Positions 37,369 to 48,800 of a DNA stretch of 64,000 nt are shown here, in pieces. Made by a program: the position numbers and the translations under genes. Origin of the DNA: Leucaena leucocephala (taxonomy: Eukaryota > Streptophyta > Magnoliopsida > Fabales > Fabaceae). A model generated the notes under the pieces. That model saw only the letters and a program-made list of their open reading frames with translations. It made no database searches and was not told where the DNA came from. Every line of letters begins with the position of its first letter. Positions within the stretch are counted from its first letter, which is position 1. Where the stretch lies: assembly GCA_037074615.1 (NCBI GenBank), contig CM073562.1:12695001-12759000 (forward strand), written 5' to 3'.

Positions 37369-37637
37369 TGTTAAGCTGTGGGCCAAAAAAATCAAGAGAA
37401 GTGAGTTGCGAGAAGAAGTTCAAATGGAAAGATGAAGAAAAGAAGAAGAGAATTCAGAAGATTGGGAAGAGAGGGAAATAACGGAAAGCAAGTAAGAGAA
37501 CTGTTACTTAATTATTCCATTTCCTATCTTGAATACATCTATCCTGCTGTATTTATATACCCCTTGGTTCCGTAACTAAAACTAACGTCACCGAGGTCAC
37601 CCTTGTAATATCCTGACAGTAATTAATCTTTATAACA
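37369..37637 (-). repeat. 3' LTR of the Gypsy element
   Basis: Begins and ends with the TGTTA/TAACA inverted dinucleotide ends, 269 bp. Compared with the other LTR it lacks AAG near 37392 and has an extra TA near 37556 and an extra G near 37596. Confidence 0.92.
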
Positions 37638-37650
37638 CTACCCCCCATTA
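37638..37650 (-). promoter_or_regulatory. Polypurine tract of the Gypsy element
   Basis: AATGGGGGGTAG on the minus strand lies immediately before the 3' LTR, the usual place for the plus-strand primer. Confidence 0.75.
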
Positions 37651-37665
37651 AAACAACCCTTGTCC

Positions 37666-40600
37666 TCAAGGGTTAGTCATCTGGAACTCAGGAAACTGCT
37701 GCTGTAAGTTGTAGAGTGAAATCCAATAAGCCTTCTCCTCTGGATATCCTTTCAATTGTACTAACACTTCAATAATGATACGCTTCCTCTTTCTGCCTAC
37801 CCTAGTCGTCAGCACCCTTTCAGGATATTGTGAATCAGGAATAATAGGAAAATCAATGGGAGGATGCCTCTGTTTGACACTAGGATCCGGATAAAGTTTC
37901 AATAAAAATACATGAAATGTAGGATGAATTCTGGACTCAGGTGATAATTCCAATATGTAAGCAACTGGCCCTATCTTCTCTATCACCTTGTAAGGACCAT
38001 AAAATCTAGGAGCTAACTTCTAATTACTTCAGGTTGCTGCAGAGACTTGCCTATAAGGTTGCAATTTTAAAAAAACCCACTGTCCAACCTAGAATTCCCG
38101 ATATGATCTTTTAGTATCTGCCCTCTGTTTCATAGTATTGACAGATTTATATAAATGATGCTTCAAAACAGCTAACATCCTCTCTCTCTCGCTATAAAGC
38201 TTCTATCTACTGCTTCAATAATAGCAGTTCTAGGAATATAAGGAAGATACATCGGTGGCTTCTGTCCATATAACAATTCATAAGGAGTTGTCTTAGTAGA
38301 AGTATGAAAAGTGGCGTTATACCACCATTCAGCTAAAGGAACCCATTGACTCCACTCCTTAGGATTCTCCCAACACATACACCTCAAATATGACTCCAAG
38401 CAACGATTCAAAACTTCTGTCTGCCCATCACTCTGAGGGTGATAAGCCGAAGATAACTTCTATTCAATTTTAAAAATCTTCAAAAATTCCTTCCAAAAGT
38501 TACTGATAAAAATAGGATCTCTATCACTTATTATCTCAGCTAGAGGAGCACCATGAAGTTTATAGATTTGATCAAGAAAAATCTAAGCCAATGAAGAAGC
38601 TGTGAACGGATGACACAAGCTAAGGAAGTGGGCATACTTACTCAAACGATCAATAATGACCCAAATTACCTCCTTCCCATTAGACTTAGGAAGCCCTTCT
38701 ATGAAATCCATAGATACACTCTCCCATACCTTGCTTGGAATAGGAAGTGGTTGTAACAACCCTGGAGAGGCAACTGTCTCATACTTACATCTTGCAAATG
38801 TATCACAACCCTTGATATAACTCCTCCACCTCCTTATGCAGATTCTTCCACCAGAAAAGACAATGAACCGTTTGGTAAGTAGCATTGATTCCTGAATGAA
38901 CCCCTTGAGGACTGGAATGGAGCCATTCAAGGATTTGCTGTTTAGTAGCTGCAACATCTCCTACCACAATCTTCCCATTCCTTCGCAACAAGACCCCATC
39001 CCAAGAAAACCTTCCTAAAGACCCACTGGCCTGCTGTTTAATGTCTGTCAAGGTAGTAGCTATTACCGGATCATATTCCCAAGAACTCTTGATAAACTCC
39101 AGCAATTCAGGGGAAGCAGTATCAAGGGTCATTTGCAATATTTGGGAACCATGCAATCTAGAAAGCGCATCAGCTACAACATTTTCACTTCCTCGCTTGT
39201 ATTGGATCTCATAATCATACCCTATTAGCTTAACAATCCAATACATTTGAAATGGTGTTTTCAACTTCTGCCCCAGCAAATACCCAAGACTCTGTTGATC
39301 AGTTCTAATACTGAAACGGCCCCTCTCCAAGTACTGATGCCAATTTTCAACCGCAAGGACCACAGCTAACAACTCCTTCTCATATATTGAAAGCTTAACA
39401 TGTTGAGGCGCCAATGCCTTACTGAAAAAAGCAATCGGTTGCCCCTCTTGCATTAACACAGCACCTACCCCAGCTCCACATGCATCTGTTTCAACTACAA
39501 ACTTCTTAGAAAAATCTGGCAAAGTAAGTACAGGCGCTGAAACCAACGTATCCTTCAACTTCTGGAAAGCCACCCCTGCTGCCTCTGACCACTGGAAGGC
39601 ATCCTTACACGTAAGCAAAGTCAAAGGCCGAGCCAATTCTCCAAAATTCATAATAAACCTTCTATTGTACCCTGTTAAGCCAAGGAACCCTCTTAATTGC
39701 TTCACATTTTTAGGTTCTGGCCAATCTACTACTGCCTGAATCTTATTAGGATCTGTAGATACCTTCCCTGTTGAAATGATATGGCCTAAATACTCCACAT
39801 TTTTAGCAGCAAAAGTACACTTACTCAATTTAACAAAATACCGATGATCACGCAAGATCTTAAACACTAATTCCAAATGTGAAACATGATCTTCCATTGA
39901 TGAACTGTAAATAAGGATATCGTTAAAGAAAACTAGCACAAACTTACGTAAGAAAGCCCTGAAAATGTCATTTATAGCTCCCTAAAATGTGGTAGGAGTA
40001 TTAGTCAGCCCAAAAGGCATGACCAACCATTCATAATGACCAGAATGGGTTTTGAAAGCTGTCTTGTGACAATCAGCAGGCACCATTCTGATCTGATGAT
40101 ACCCTAACCTTAAATCCAACTTAGTAAACCATTTAGCTAAATGCAATTCATCTAATAAGTCTTCTACCAATGGAATTAGATACTAATTTTTAATAGTATG
40201 CTTATTAAGCTCCCTATAGTCAATGCACATCCTCCATGAATCATCCTTTTTTCTCACCAAAACTACAGGAGCTGAAAATGGTGAAGAGCTCTCTTGGAAT
40301 ACCCCATTCTACAATAGGCTCTCAACCTGCTGCTCAATAATGTCCTTCTATATTGCAGAATAACGATAAGGTTTCAAATTGATAGAGTTTATCCCTTCTT
40401 GAAGAACAATTGAATGATCATGGCCAACCCTTAAAGGAGGCAACCCACACAGTTCCTTAAAAACATCCCCAAACTCAATCAAAACCTTCTATACTTCTTC
40501 TGGACATCCCTTTACTTCACCATGAACCATGAAACATTGGGAGCCATTTTCCTCCCTTGGCCTTAATAGTTGAACCAGAAACACCTGTTGATCCTTGCTG

Positions 40601-41029
40601 CCAAGGGAACTTAGCTTAATCACAGGAACCTCATCCAGCGTCCTGGGACCTATTGCTTGCAGCTTGCACAACTTACCCCTATACTAAAAATGCATCACCA
40701 TCATACTCCCAATAGGCATTCTTGATCGACCTCAACCACTCCAACCCAAGGACAATGTCATAAGTATGCAAATCAATAACCCTAAGTGTCGCTTCAAACT
40801 CCAGGCCCTGCATCCGCCATTTAAACCCCTTCCAGATCCCATGAACCCTCAATCTCCGACCCCCAATCAGCTATACGTAGGATACATCATCCTGTCCCCC
40901 CTTCCACCCCAATTTCTGCGCTAAGCTGAGGTCTAAAAAATTGTGGGTACTTCCATTATCAATCAACACATAGATTCCTCTTCTACCTACACTCCCTGCG
41001 ATCTTCATGCTCTCCCCCGTTTCTTGACC
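37666..41029 (-). pseudogene. Gypsy pol relic: protease, RT, RNase H, integrase, chromodomain
   Basis: In gene order: a protease core IDNGSTHNFLD; RT with DDSWRMCIDYRELNKHTIKN and WLVMPFGLTNTP; RNase H with ETDACGAGVGAVL and RTDQQSLGYLL; an integrase HHCC region (GVHSGINATYQTVHCLFWWK) and DDE core (SMDFIEGLPK, IISDRDPIF, HPQSDGQTEV). The C-terminus has EVLVQLKGYPEEKAYW, a chromodomain-like piece. The RT active site reads FFNDILIYS (Asn at 39922-39924 for the first Asp), and the second integrase zinc Cys is Phe (CDTFARC). Stops lie at 40871, 40679, 40489, 40348, 40309, 40183, 39982, 38583, 38460, 38089, 38029 and 38020. Frameshifts lie near 40678, 38830 and 38180, the last in a GA repeat. Confidence 0.9.
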
Positions 41030-42151
41030 CTAAATAGCATGCAAAGAAAGCAAGGGAACTGAATCATCCATCTCTTCACCCACAGAACAGAAGGCGCTCC
41101 CACCAACTTCTTCGCAAGACATAAAATGCAACTGCATTTTCTGTCGTTCCGCACAGTGATGGTCACGAGAGAATTTCTCGTGATAATAGAAACATAAATT
41201 TCTGGCACGGTGGTCCACTTCTTCCTCCACCGTTAACGTTTTGAAGGGATGAATAAATCTTGCAGAGTTCTTGATTGTTGGGCCCGCCTCTTTATTGGAT
41301 ACAAGAGCGTCTGTAAGCTGAGAAGGAACTAAGGCATTCTTGTAAGATGCCAATTGACCTGAAGAGGTTACAGGCCCGGACGCCAACCTCCCACTTCTTT
41401 CTCCTCCTAATATATTGTTCCGATGGTTAACGGCAATTTCTTGAATTCTTGCCAGACGCCGAGCTTCCACCAACGACTGGGGATCAAACATCTGGATTGA
41501 ATGAGCTATCTCTTCCTTCAGCGCCCCCACATACACATCAACCAAGTACGCCTCGGGAAGGTCCAATCTTGCGAAAATCGTGTCAAAGCGAATATTGAAT
41601 TCGGCTAAAGATCCCATCTATCGAAGGTGAGTTAATTCCATCATCGGTTTTTCAAACGGGGGCCCAAAGGTTTTTGTCAATAATTCGACTTATTCCGCCT
41701 ATGTCGGTCAAAAATCTCCCCATCTACGTTCAACTGCTAGCTGCCATTCAAATGAATCCCCATCCAAATGCACAGCCGCCGCATCCACCTTCAACTCCTT
41801 CGGGATATTTTCCAACTGGAAATAACGTTCACACCTTAATATCCAAGAAAGGATGTTCCTTCCGTCATATCTTGGAAACTCCATTCTCGGAAGCCTCACC
41901 CGACATCGGTCATCCACATGCTCTTCATTCCTTTGGTGACCATTACGCTGGGGAACACCATGAACTATCTCGCGCATTTCTTGCGCCACGGTCTGCAATT
42001 TTTGATGGAAGGAGCGGCCCATCATTTGCATCTCCTCCCTAAATCCCAACACCGTTTCTTGTAAGTCGTCAACCCACGACATTTGCTGTTCAACATTCTG
42101 TAACATGTCGTCCATCTTTCTGGCGCCTTCTTGTCGACGGGTCTGCACCAT
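41030..42151 (-). pseudogene. Gypsy gag relic
   Basis: Starts MVQTRRQEGARKMDDML at 42151, with a coiled-coil-like N-terminus. RLPRMEFPRYDGRNILSW and CERYFQLENIPKELKVD are the usual plant Ty3 gag core. Continues MGSLAEFNIRFDTIFARLD and a zinc-knuckle relic CFYYHEKFSRDHHC, in which the second Cys has become Tyr. In-frame stops are at 41708, 41699, 41690, 41618 and 41030. Gag forms the particle; this copy cannot. Confidence 0.88.
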
Positions 42152-42185
42152 TCAAAGCTATGCTGAAGCGAGTCCAAGGAAAGAG

Positions 42186-42198
42186 GGCTCTAATACCA
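42186..42198 (-). promoter_or_regulatory. Primer binding site of the Gypsy element
   Basis: TGGTATTAGAGCC on the minus strand starts two bases after the 5' LTR. It differs by one C-to-T change from the initiator-tRNA-Met site TGGTATCAGAGCC. Confidence 0.85.
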
Positions 42199-42199
42199 C

Positions 42200-42468
42200 T
42201 GTTAAGCTGTGGGCCAAAAAAATCAAGAAGAGAAGAGAGTTGCGAGAAGAAGTTCAAATGGAAAGATGAAGAGAAGAAGAAGAGAATTCAGAAGATTGGG
42301 AAGAGAGGGAAATAACGGAAAGCAAGTAAGAGAACTGTTACTGAATTATTCCATTTCCTATCTTGAATACATCTATCCTGCTCTATTTATACCCCTTGGT
42401 TCCGTAACTAAAACTAACATCACCGAGTCACCCTTGTAATATCCTGACAGTAATTAATCTTTATAACA
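42200..42468 (-). repeat. 5' LTR of the Gypsy element
   Basis: 269-bp partner of 37369-37637, about 98% identical by eye. On the minus strand it reads TGTTATAAAG to GCTTAACA. A TATAAATAGAG-like sequence near 42381-42391 could be its promoter. Confidence 0.92.
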
Positions 42469-42639
42469 TTGACTAAGTATGAAAAAGCGGACAATTGGAA
42501 GACATCGTTAGGTGACAATGCCTATTCTCCTCGACAGGAGAGAGGAAATTTAGAAGCAAACCAAGGAACAAGACGATTGTTATATTGAGATCTCGATGCA
42601 GATAGCTACCATTGTGGAAGTAAACGAGACCAAGTAATT

Positions 42640-43245
42640 TCTGATCTAGGTCTGTGATTGTTATGGCTTCGTCCTCAGATTTTGTGTTAGGAATTCTTTC
42701 TTGCCACAACATGGAGGAGCATTTTTAGTGGATACTTTCACACGTATACGTATTCCATTTATAGCACCAACACAATCCTTAAAGAAAGGGTAGAACTTAC
42801 AACTTGCATGGATTTCAGGAGAGATAGTTGTCCCATCAAGTTGGACAATAAATTTGTCTCCTACTTCAATTATGGCACCTAATACATTATGGAGATGACG
42901 GCTAATTGTCTCGCCAGATCATCAGAAGAAGAAATTTAACACACGATTTTTTACTTTATGACCTAGTATGTAAAGAGTTTTAGCCATTTGTTCTTCCACA
43001 GTAGCCCATCTTGTAGGTTTTAATCCCTCCTCTCTTTCTAATAAGCCACATAATGTTAGGAAAGCTCTAGGAGTCATTCGGATGATGTTACGACTCCTTT
43101 CATTAGTACTTAACTGACTCATTATTTCTTCACGCACCCTTTCTGAACTTATACTATAACTTATTTTTCTTTTCCGACACCTCCTCCAAATGACAGGGTA
43201 GACAAAAACACATGTGAGTAATGCTATAGCTTTTTGATACAAATC
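42640..43245 (-). pseudogene. PIF/Harbinger (HARBI1-like) transposase relic
   Basis: N-terminal DUF8040-type sequence: IIRMTPRAFLTLCGLLERE, LKPTRWATVEEQMAKTLY and HKVKNRVLNFFF. After two adjacent TGA codons (42919-42924) it continues SGETISRHLHNVLGAIIEV, SPEIHASCKFYPFFKDCVGA and NAPPCCGKKEFLTQN. PIF transposases cut and paste DNA using a DDE triad. Here the first catalytic Asp in the GAIDG box is Asn (GAINGI). Similarity fades at about 42650, so the last two thirds of the catalytic domain are gone. Position next to Tourist MITEs is suggestive but does not prove it mobilised them. Confidence 0.85.
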
Positions 43246-44439
43246 AAGCCATCAACGCAAGACTATATTGTTTTGAAATGTCAATTCCATCTAACACACC
43301 AAGTTAACGTACATCCAATTAACACTAAACCACTTGAGACATAACAAACAGATTATAAATAATAATAATAATAATAGATTAAAAGAAATGACAAATCTAA
43401 CAAGTAGATTATAATCATGAGTAGAGATAGATTTCAACTAATTATGTACACATTTGGAGTACATTTCAGCCAAAGAACCCTAAAGTTTATAAGAATATAA
43501 TCTAGAAGCATTTTCCCTCTAGGAATTAAACAGTACATTGTAAATCATCTATTCCTCTAGCAGGCCATTAAATTCAGACATATGTAAGTAATCGAGTAAT
43601 AATTCATGGGAAGATATCAATTCCAGAACAGAATATTGAAAAGAAAGTCCAAAGAACAACTGTTATTCACAAAATATATGCACCGAGGGAGAACAATCTT
43701 GGCATTCCAGACTCATATCCAGAATATATCAAGTTTTAACAAAATAGTTAGTAATCCGTCAATTTTTTCAACCATAAAAAGGAAAAACAAGGCTCAGTTG
43801 ATAATTATGAATAAAATGTTGCGTTGCAAAAGGGACGAAGCAAGAGAAGTTCCGGATTGCCATAATTTGATGCAATCCGTAGCATATATTATGAACCACA
43901 TAGCATCCTACTGAATGTGGATATCTTAGAAATGGATTTATGAGCAAGTGCCACATTGGCTAGTATAACAATCACACGTGAAGTGCTCACCAGAAAACAA
44001 ATAGATGTTAAGAGTTTAACGAGAAACTGTAAAGTTTTCCCATGGCTTGTATCAGTTTCGCTACTGTAATAGGCTAATACCACACAGCCAGAAAGTAGAA
44101 GAGCTGACACAGTTCATAAGCTGCAGCTCGCTACAAATTTATATAACATATCTAAAGTTTTAAGATGTTGAAGGGAGCAAAAATCTTACAGAGTTAGAAA
44201 GAGCAATTCAATTTGAAGACGATAATTATGTATGCTTGAAAACCTATATCAGCAGAGCACTTGATGATTTCAAAAGGGGAAGGTTTTTCTGTTAAATGCT
44301 CTCTCTCTCTTCGATCATTGCCCAGATTTTTTAGAACCAAATAGAAGCTCTTAACCGATTCTAAGTTATCCCCTCTAGTACATCAGATTTTTTAGAACTA
44401 AATCGAAGCTCCGAAACCACATTCAACACTTTACTGATT
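43246..44439. other. Unassigned stretch
   Basis: AT-rich with several short open frames but nothing recognisable. A short repeated ATCAGATTTTTTAGAAC-like motif occurs at about 44324 and 44384. Confidence 0.4.
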
Positions 44440-44459
44440 TGGCATAAGCTGAATGAAGA

Positions 44460-44960
44460 ATGAAACACGCACTCAACTACTTACTTGAACGAAGGCGACG
44501 GCGGTGGCTGGAGGAACAGGTGGCAGCGAACAGCGGCAGTGGCTGGAGGCGCGCCGACTGGAGGAAGTCAAGTAGGAATGACACGGAGCCTGTGAATGGA
44601 GAGCGAACGCTGTGTGGAGTTAAGTGGGTGGAGATGCTGCTCCACTGAGACGATGAAGAGAAAAAGGGTTATGGACAATCATGAAATATTGAGAAGTTAG
44701 CAGGATAATTTAGTATAGATATAATATTTCTCACTCCTCCAAAACTTGAGGGTGAATGAGGAAAGAGGACAAAATTTTAAATTTTTCCTCTCTTTTTTAT
44801 TTTAATAAAAAAACATTTACTCCATCCCCTCCTCTAAAAACCTTACCAAACAGTAACTGGCTGCAGTTTTCATTTAACGGGTTACGAGAACCGGATCCGG
44901 ACCCATCATATTTAGCCAAAAACCCTAGCCTGAGAAAAAATAAGCCGACACCATTGGTTG
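44460..44960 (-). promoter_or_regulatory. Possible distal promoter and leader exon of a minus-strand gene (perhaps uL14m)
   Basis: On the minus strand, a telo-box-like CTAGGGTTTTTGG (about 44920-44933) lies about 280-460 bp before a GC-rich stretch (44490-44660) that ends in a good donor, TCAA|GTAAGT, near 44482. Telo boxes are common in promoters of plant translation genes. The next suitable start codon on this strand with an acceptor is uL14m at 35338. This is inference only. The stretch has no ATG-led frame of note. Confidence 0.3.
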
Positions 44961-45186
44961 AGGTGGACACAGGACAAGGAGCACCAGTGCAAAACAGGAA
45001 GAAGGAAGATAAGGGAAGGTAAAGGAGATCGAAGAATGAGAAGAGATTCGTGAAAGGAAAACCTCACTAAGGAGGAAGACCAAGCTTAAATGCGTAGTGG
45101 GGTATGATGTACTAGCTGATTAACAAGCTGAAAAGGATGATGCTTTGCAAAGAAGAGTTGTGTACCGACAATCGTAAATGAGAGTG

Positions 45187-45690
45187 GCTGTTTGACACTT
45201 CGATTTGGAAATTATTTTTGGGTAAAATAAAAAATTTTAAATAAATAATTATTTTTATTTGATTAAAATTATAGTTTAAAATGGTAATTTTAAATAAATT
45301 ATTGAAAATAATTTTTAAAATAGTAAAAAAATTTATAAACTATCTAATTATTATCTTATCCCTATTTTTTCTTATACCCTCTCTCTTCTCTCATCTTTCT
45401 TCTCTCTTTTTCACTATATCTCTTATTTCCTCTCTCTTCTTTACAATATCTCATCTCTCATATTTCTTCTTTACTTTCTCATATCTCTCGTATTTTTTTC
45501 TACCCTCTCTCTTCTCTCATATTTTAATTAAATGATACATTTTTTTAATAATTTACTAATATAAAAAATAATTCTACTACTAATTATTTAAATATCTCTA
45601 TTTTTAAAATCTATTATTTTTAAAATTTATTATTTAAAATTTATTTTTTAAAAATTAATTCAAATAGTAGATGAGAAGAGTAATTGGCTT
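45187..45690 (-). mobile_element. Tourist-like MITE, copy 5, diverged
   Basis: Starts near GTTTGACACTTCGATTTGG and ends near AATTAATTCAAATAG. It keeps the family layout: ATAAACTATCTAATTATTAT, a pyrimidine-rich core of CTCTCTTCTCTCAT units, and TAATTTACTAATAT. Same orientation as copies 3 and 4. No clear target duplication. Confidence 0.55.
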
Positions 45691-45808
45691 AGCTTTGACT
45701 ATGGGCTTCGTGATTTGCTTTTTTTTTTTAGAAAATTACACAAATCTCCCTTAAACACGTAAATCCCATATTAGAACCACCAAATGTCACATCCTCTATA
45801 AGCTTTTT

Positions 45809-46345
45809 AGGAGAATTACATCTAGGTCATGTAAAAAAATTAAATTATAAAAACATTCTACAAAATAATAAAATTATTGTAAAATCTCATAAAATTTGAA
45901 ATTATTTTTTTTTCAATTGTAAAAAGATATAACTACTCTTTATTCATATTCTCTTATCAGATTATCTTTAATATTGGGGAGAGAAAGAAGGAGTCGTCAC
46001 TCCTCACCATCCACACTTTTCTCCTTATTGCCTTTATCTTTTGTTCTCTTCGCACATATCACCCCCTCGCATCATTCTTCTTCTTTGTCTTAATTTTAAA
46101 CAAGCTGCACAGTTGTTTTTCCAAACTTTTCTTCTTCAACATTGACCCAAAATAAAGAACCATTTAGTCTTGAGTCTAAAGGCATTCCTGAAGAAACAGA
46201 CACAAAAGAAAGAAGAAGTTAAATACTTACTCTAGTTGCCGTAAAATGTGAATGACAAAGCATGTTCTAATATAGAGAGAAAATGAGTTGTTATTATAAT
46301 ACGCGATAGTTATTAATATGAGTAAGTGAATTGTTAATAATTTGA
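45809..46345 (+). repeat. Left inverted arm of the MULE
   Basis: Pairs with 49960-50487. It carries a CT-rich section (CACTCCTCACCATCCACAC) and ends in GAATTGTTAATAATTTG. Its inner 70 bp recurs inside the element near 47583 and 48703. Confidence 0.75.
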
Positions 46346-47582
46346 ATTGATAAAACAACAGCTGCTCTAGTTTCTGAACTAGCTTTGATTTTCAAAGAAG
46401 TGAGCAATCTATCTTATGGTAATATGCAACTGCAGATTATAAATCTCGCTAAATGAAAAACAAGTTTGTTCAATATATGTATATTTGTTTTCTTTCTTCA
46501 AGAACAGCAAAATTTGAGGAATAACATCTCTATCAATGATTTTCAGGGTTGAGGTAGAGTCATTATGGTATTTATCAGCTAAATATTATCCCTTGTTGCC
46601 TCCCCCACGATCTACTATTACAATTACATTTAGTCTAGATGGTAAAGTGCTTGTATCGACATAGTAACTTGTATTTTCCTCCTCCTCCTTTTGCTAATTT
46701 GAACTCCTTTGTGGTTGAGCTTAGATTTTCGTTTGTCATGTATAATAATGACCATATCGTAAAGATAATTGATTAGGAAAATGGAGGTTACTTAAATATG
46801 TTAATTGGCTATAGAATGACCCCTTGGGTGGTAAGCTTGTCATTTTATTATATTGTTTGCTTCAATTTCTTGCAGTTAAATTTTATTTCATAGTTTATCT
46901 TATTCCTAGTATTGATTACCATTTCTAGAGGATGAAACCTTTCTACATCAAGTTTGATATGATATACTGTCAAAGAATGGACAGTTTCTAAGGTTTTGTT
47001 TTTATACCTATAACAAAGTCAACTTTCTAGTCATTTATATATGTTAAATGTGTTAGTGTATGGCATTATTTTTATCTTTTATAGGTTTAAGGTGTTATAT
47101 TATGTAACAGTAGTTTGATTTTGTGGTTAGTGCATTGGAGTTTTCTTTGAGTATGTGACAATTAGTAAGTTTGTTCAATCCCTTCTATCATATTCCTTTA
47201 GTTGGTTACATTTGTTTGCGTGATTTAATGAAATTTAAACAATTTACATATTATACTTTTGAGATAAATTGGTTCGGGGCACTCATGAGTTGGTTATGTT
47301 GTAATTTGTAGCATGTCTCATGGTTGAGCTTTCTTTTATTGGTTGCCACTGCACCAATAATCCCTGTGCTGCTAAAGTATCATATTTAAACATGAAAATT
47401 TTTTGGAAGCATCATACATGTTTTAAAACTGAATACAATTGAGTTCCTCTTTAGACTTCTTCTTCTTCTTGGCTTGACTTATTTTTATTGAACTACGAGG
47501 TTCTGATGCAAAAGTGGCATTAATACAAATAAGTCCAAGAAATAGGCAAAAGTTTGCTAATATATAGGGGAACATGGTTTGA

Positions 47583-48800
47583 TATAGAGGGGAACATGAG
47601 TTATTATTATAGCACGAGATAGTTGTTAATATAAGTAGTTGAGTTGTTAATAATTTATGTTAGGTGTAGGTTGTCATTATTATAGTTGAGTTATAAAATC
47701 AAGCCAAAGTTTGCTATTACTATGCACTCTCACCTAAACGTACTACTGCATCATCTTACTTTGCTTATATATATGTATAGTTCAACTTCGTAGTCTTCTA
47801 GAATCCATTAGATATTTTTCTTTGGTGAAAGAGAATCTGGTTGTTGATTCAATTTACTTTACAATGATATATTGCGTCATATTTCTTTGCTTATATATAT
47901 GTCTACTTATTTTTATGCAACTTATAGCTTCCATTTTCATATTATTGTCCCTCTGTATTCTGCATATGATTATTGCAAATGACTTGTAATATATCATTAA
48001 TTATTCAATCCTTAGATCAAAAATAAAAATAATTCCTATGAGTAGCTACCCTCATATCATGGACAACAATAATAACACTTTTGAGCTATGAGTATTACTT
48101 ATGTTGTTATTATTGTTTGTTTTTTATTTAAATATTTTGAAAACAACTTATAGAGTTTTTGAAATATCATTTCTATTATATTTTTTGTCAAACTTTTGGT
48201 CTTCTCTTAGATTATGAAGGTGTGCTAAGATTGTGGTTAGTATATGTTACATCAATATGGAAAGCTATGAACAACATTTATAGAGGAAGGCTTATTATTA
48301 ATGTAATTTGATAAAATGTCATTTTAACATATGCTAAATATGGTATTTTGTATAGAGGATTATTGTGATTATTCATTCATTAGGTGAAACTATGAATCTC
48401 TGAAAATATCATTATACCTTATGTGTTGATGAGTCTTAGATTTAGTCTCATCCAAGTACTGCTGCTAGACATATGATGAAACGCCCCAAAGGGCAAACAC
48501 AAAAGATTACCTTCAGCCCATTCATTGTGCCATGGAACAAAACCACAGCAAAAATTGTAGATTTTTAAGTTTTTCCATCTATATTACACTAGATTCAATT
48601 TCATATATAGGTTTGATTTTACCATTCATTATGTCATTGATAGTCTTGCGCACTAGCTTTACTACTGTTAGTTTTGATAGAGCATGATCTTATATGAAAG
48701 AGGAACATGAGTTATTATTATAGCACGTGATAGTTGTTAATATGAGTGGTTGAATTGTTAATAATATGTACCTGGTGTAAGTTGTCATTACTGATGGCCA
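47583..48800 (+). repeat. Two internal copies of the MULE arm's inner segment
   Basis: GGAACATGAGTTATTATTAT with AGTTGTTAATA and GTTGTTAATAAT occurs at about 47588-47690 and 48706-48800, in the same orientation as the left arm's end (46277-46345). Confidence 0.75.

Larger units (their letters stand above)
37369..42468 (-). mobile_element. Gypsy chromovirus LTR retrotransposon, structurally complete but dead
   Basis: Two 269-bp LTRs with TG and CA ends bound a 5.1 kb element. The flanks are ttgaa (37364-37368) and ttgac (42469-42473), a target duplication with one mismatch. PBS, gag, protease, RT, RNase H, integrase, chromodomain and polypurine tract are all present in Gypsy order on the minus strand. 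Short LTRs, small size and a C-terminal chromodomain suggest the Reina-type chromovirus lineage (inference). LTRs differ by about five substitutions and three short indels. The coding region has about 17 in-frame stops and at least three frameshifts. Confidence 0.93.

Noticed and set aside
41674..42042. Plus-strand 122-codon frame
   Set aside because: It is the antisense of Gypsy gag, which has clear family similarity on the minus strand.
42470..42712. Continuation of the PIF transposase to the Gypsy edge
   Set aside because: After KKEFLTQN the translation no longer resembles the family, so the relic is ended at about 42640.
44756..45022. Plus-strand 88-codon frame and the 62-codon frame at 44460
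   Set aside because: No recognisable content. The base composition is better explained by promoter or leader sequence on the other strand.
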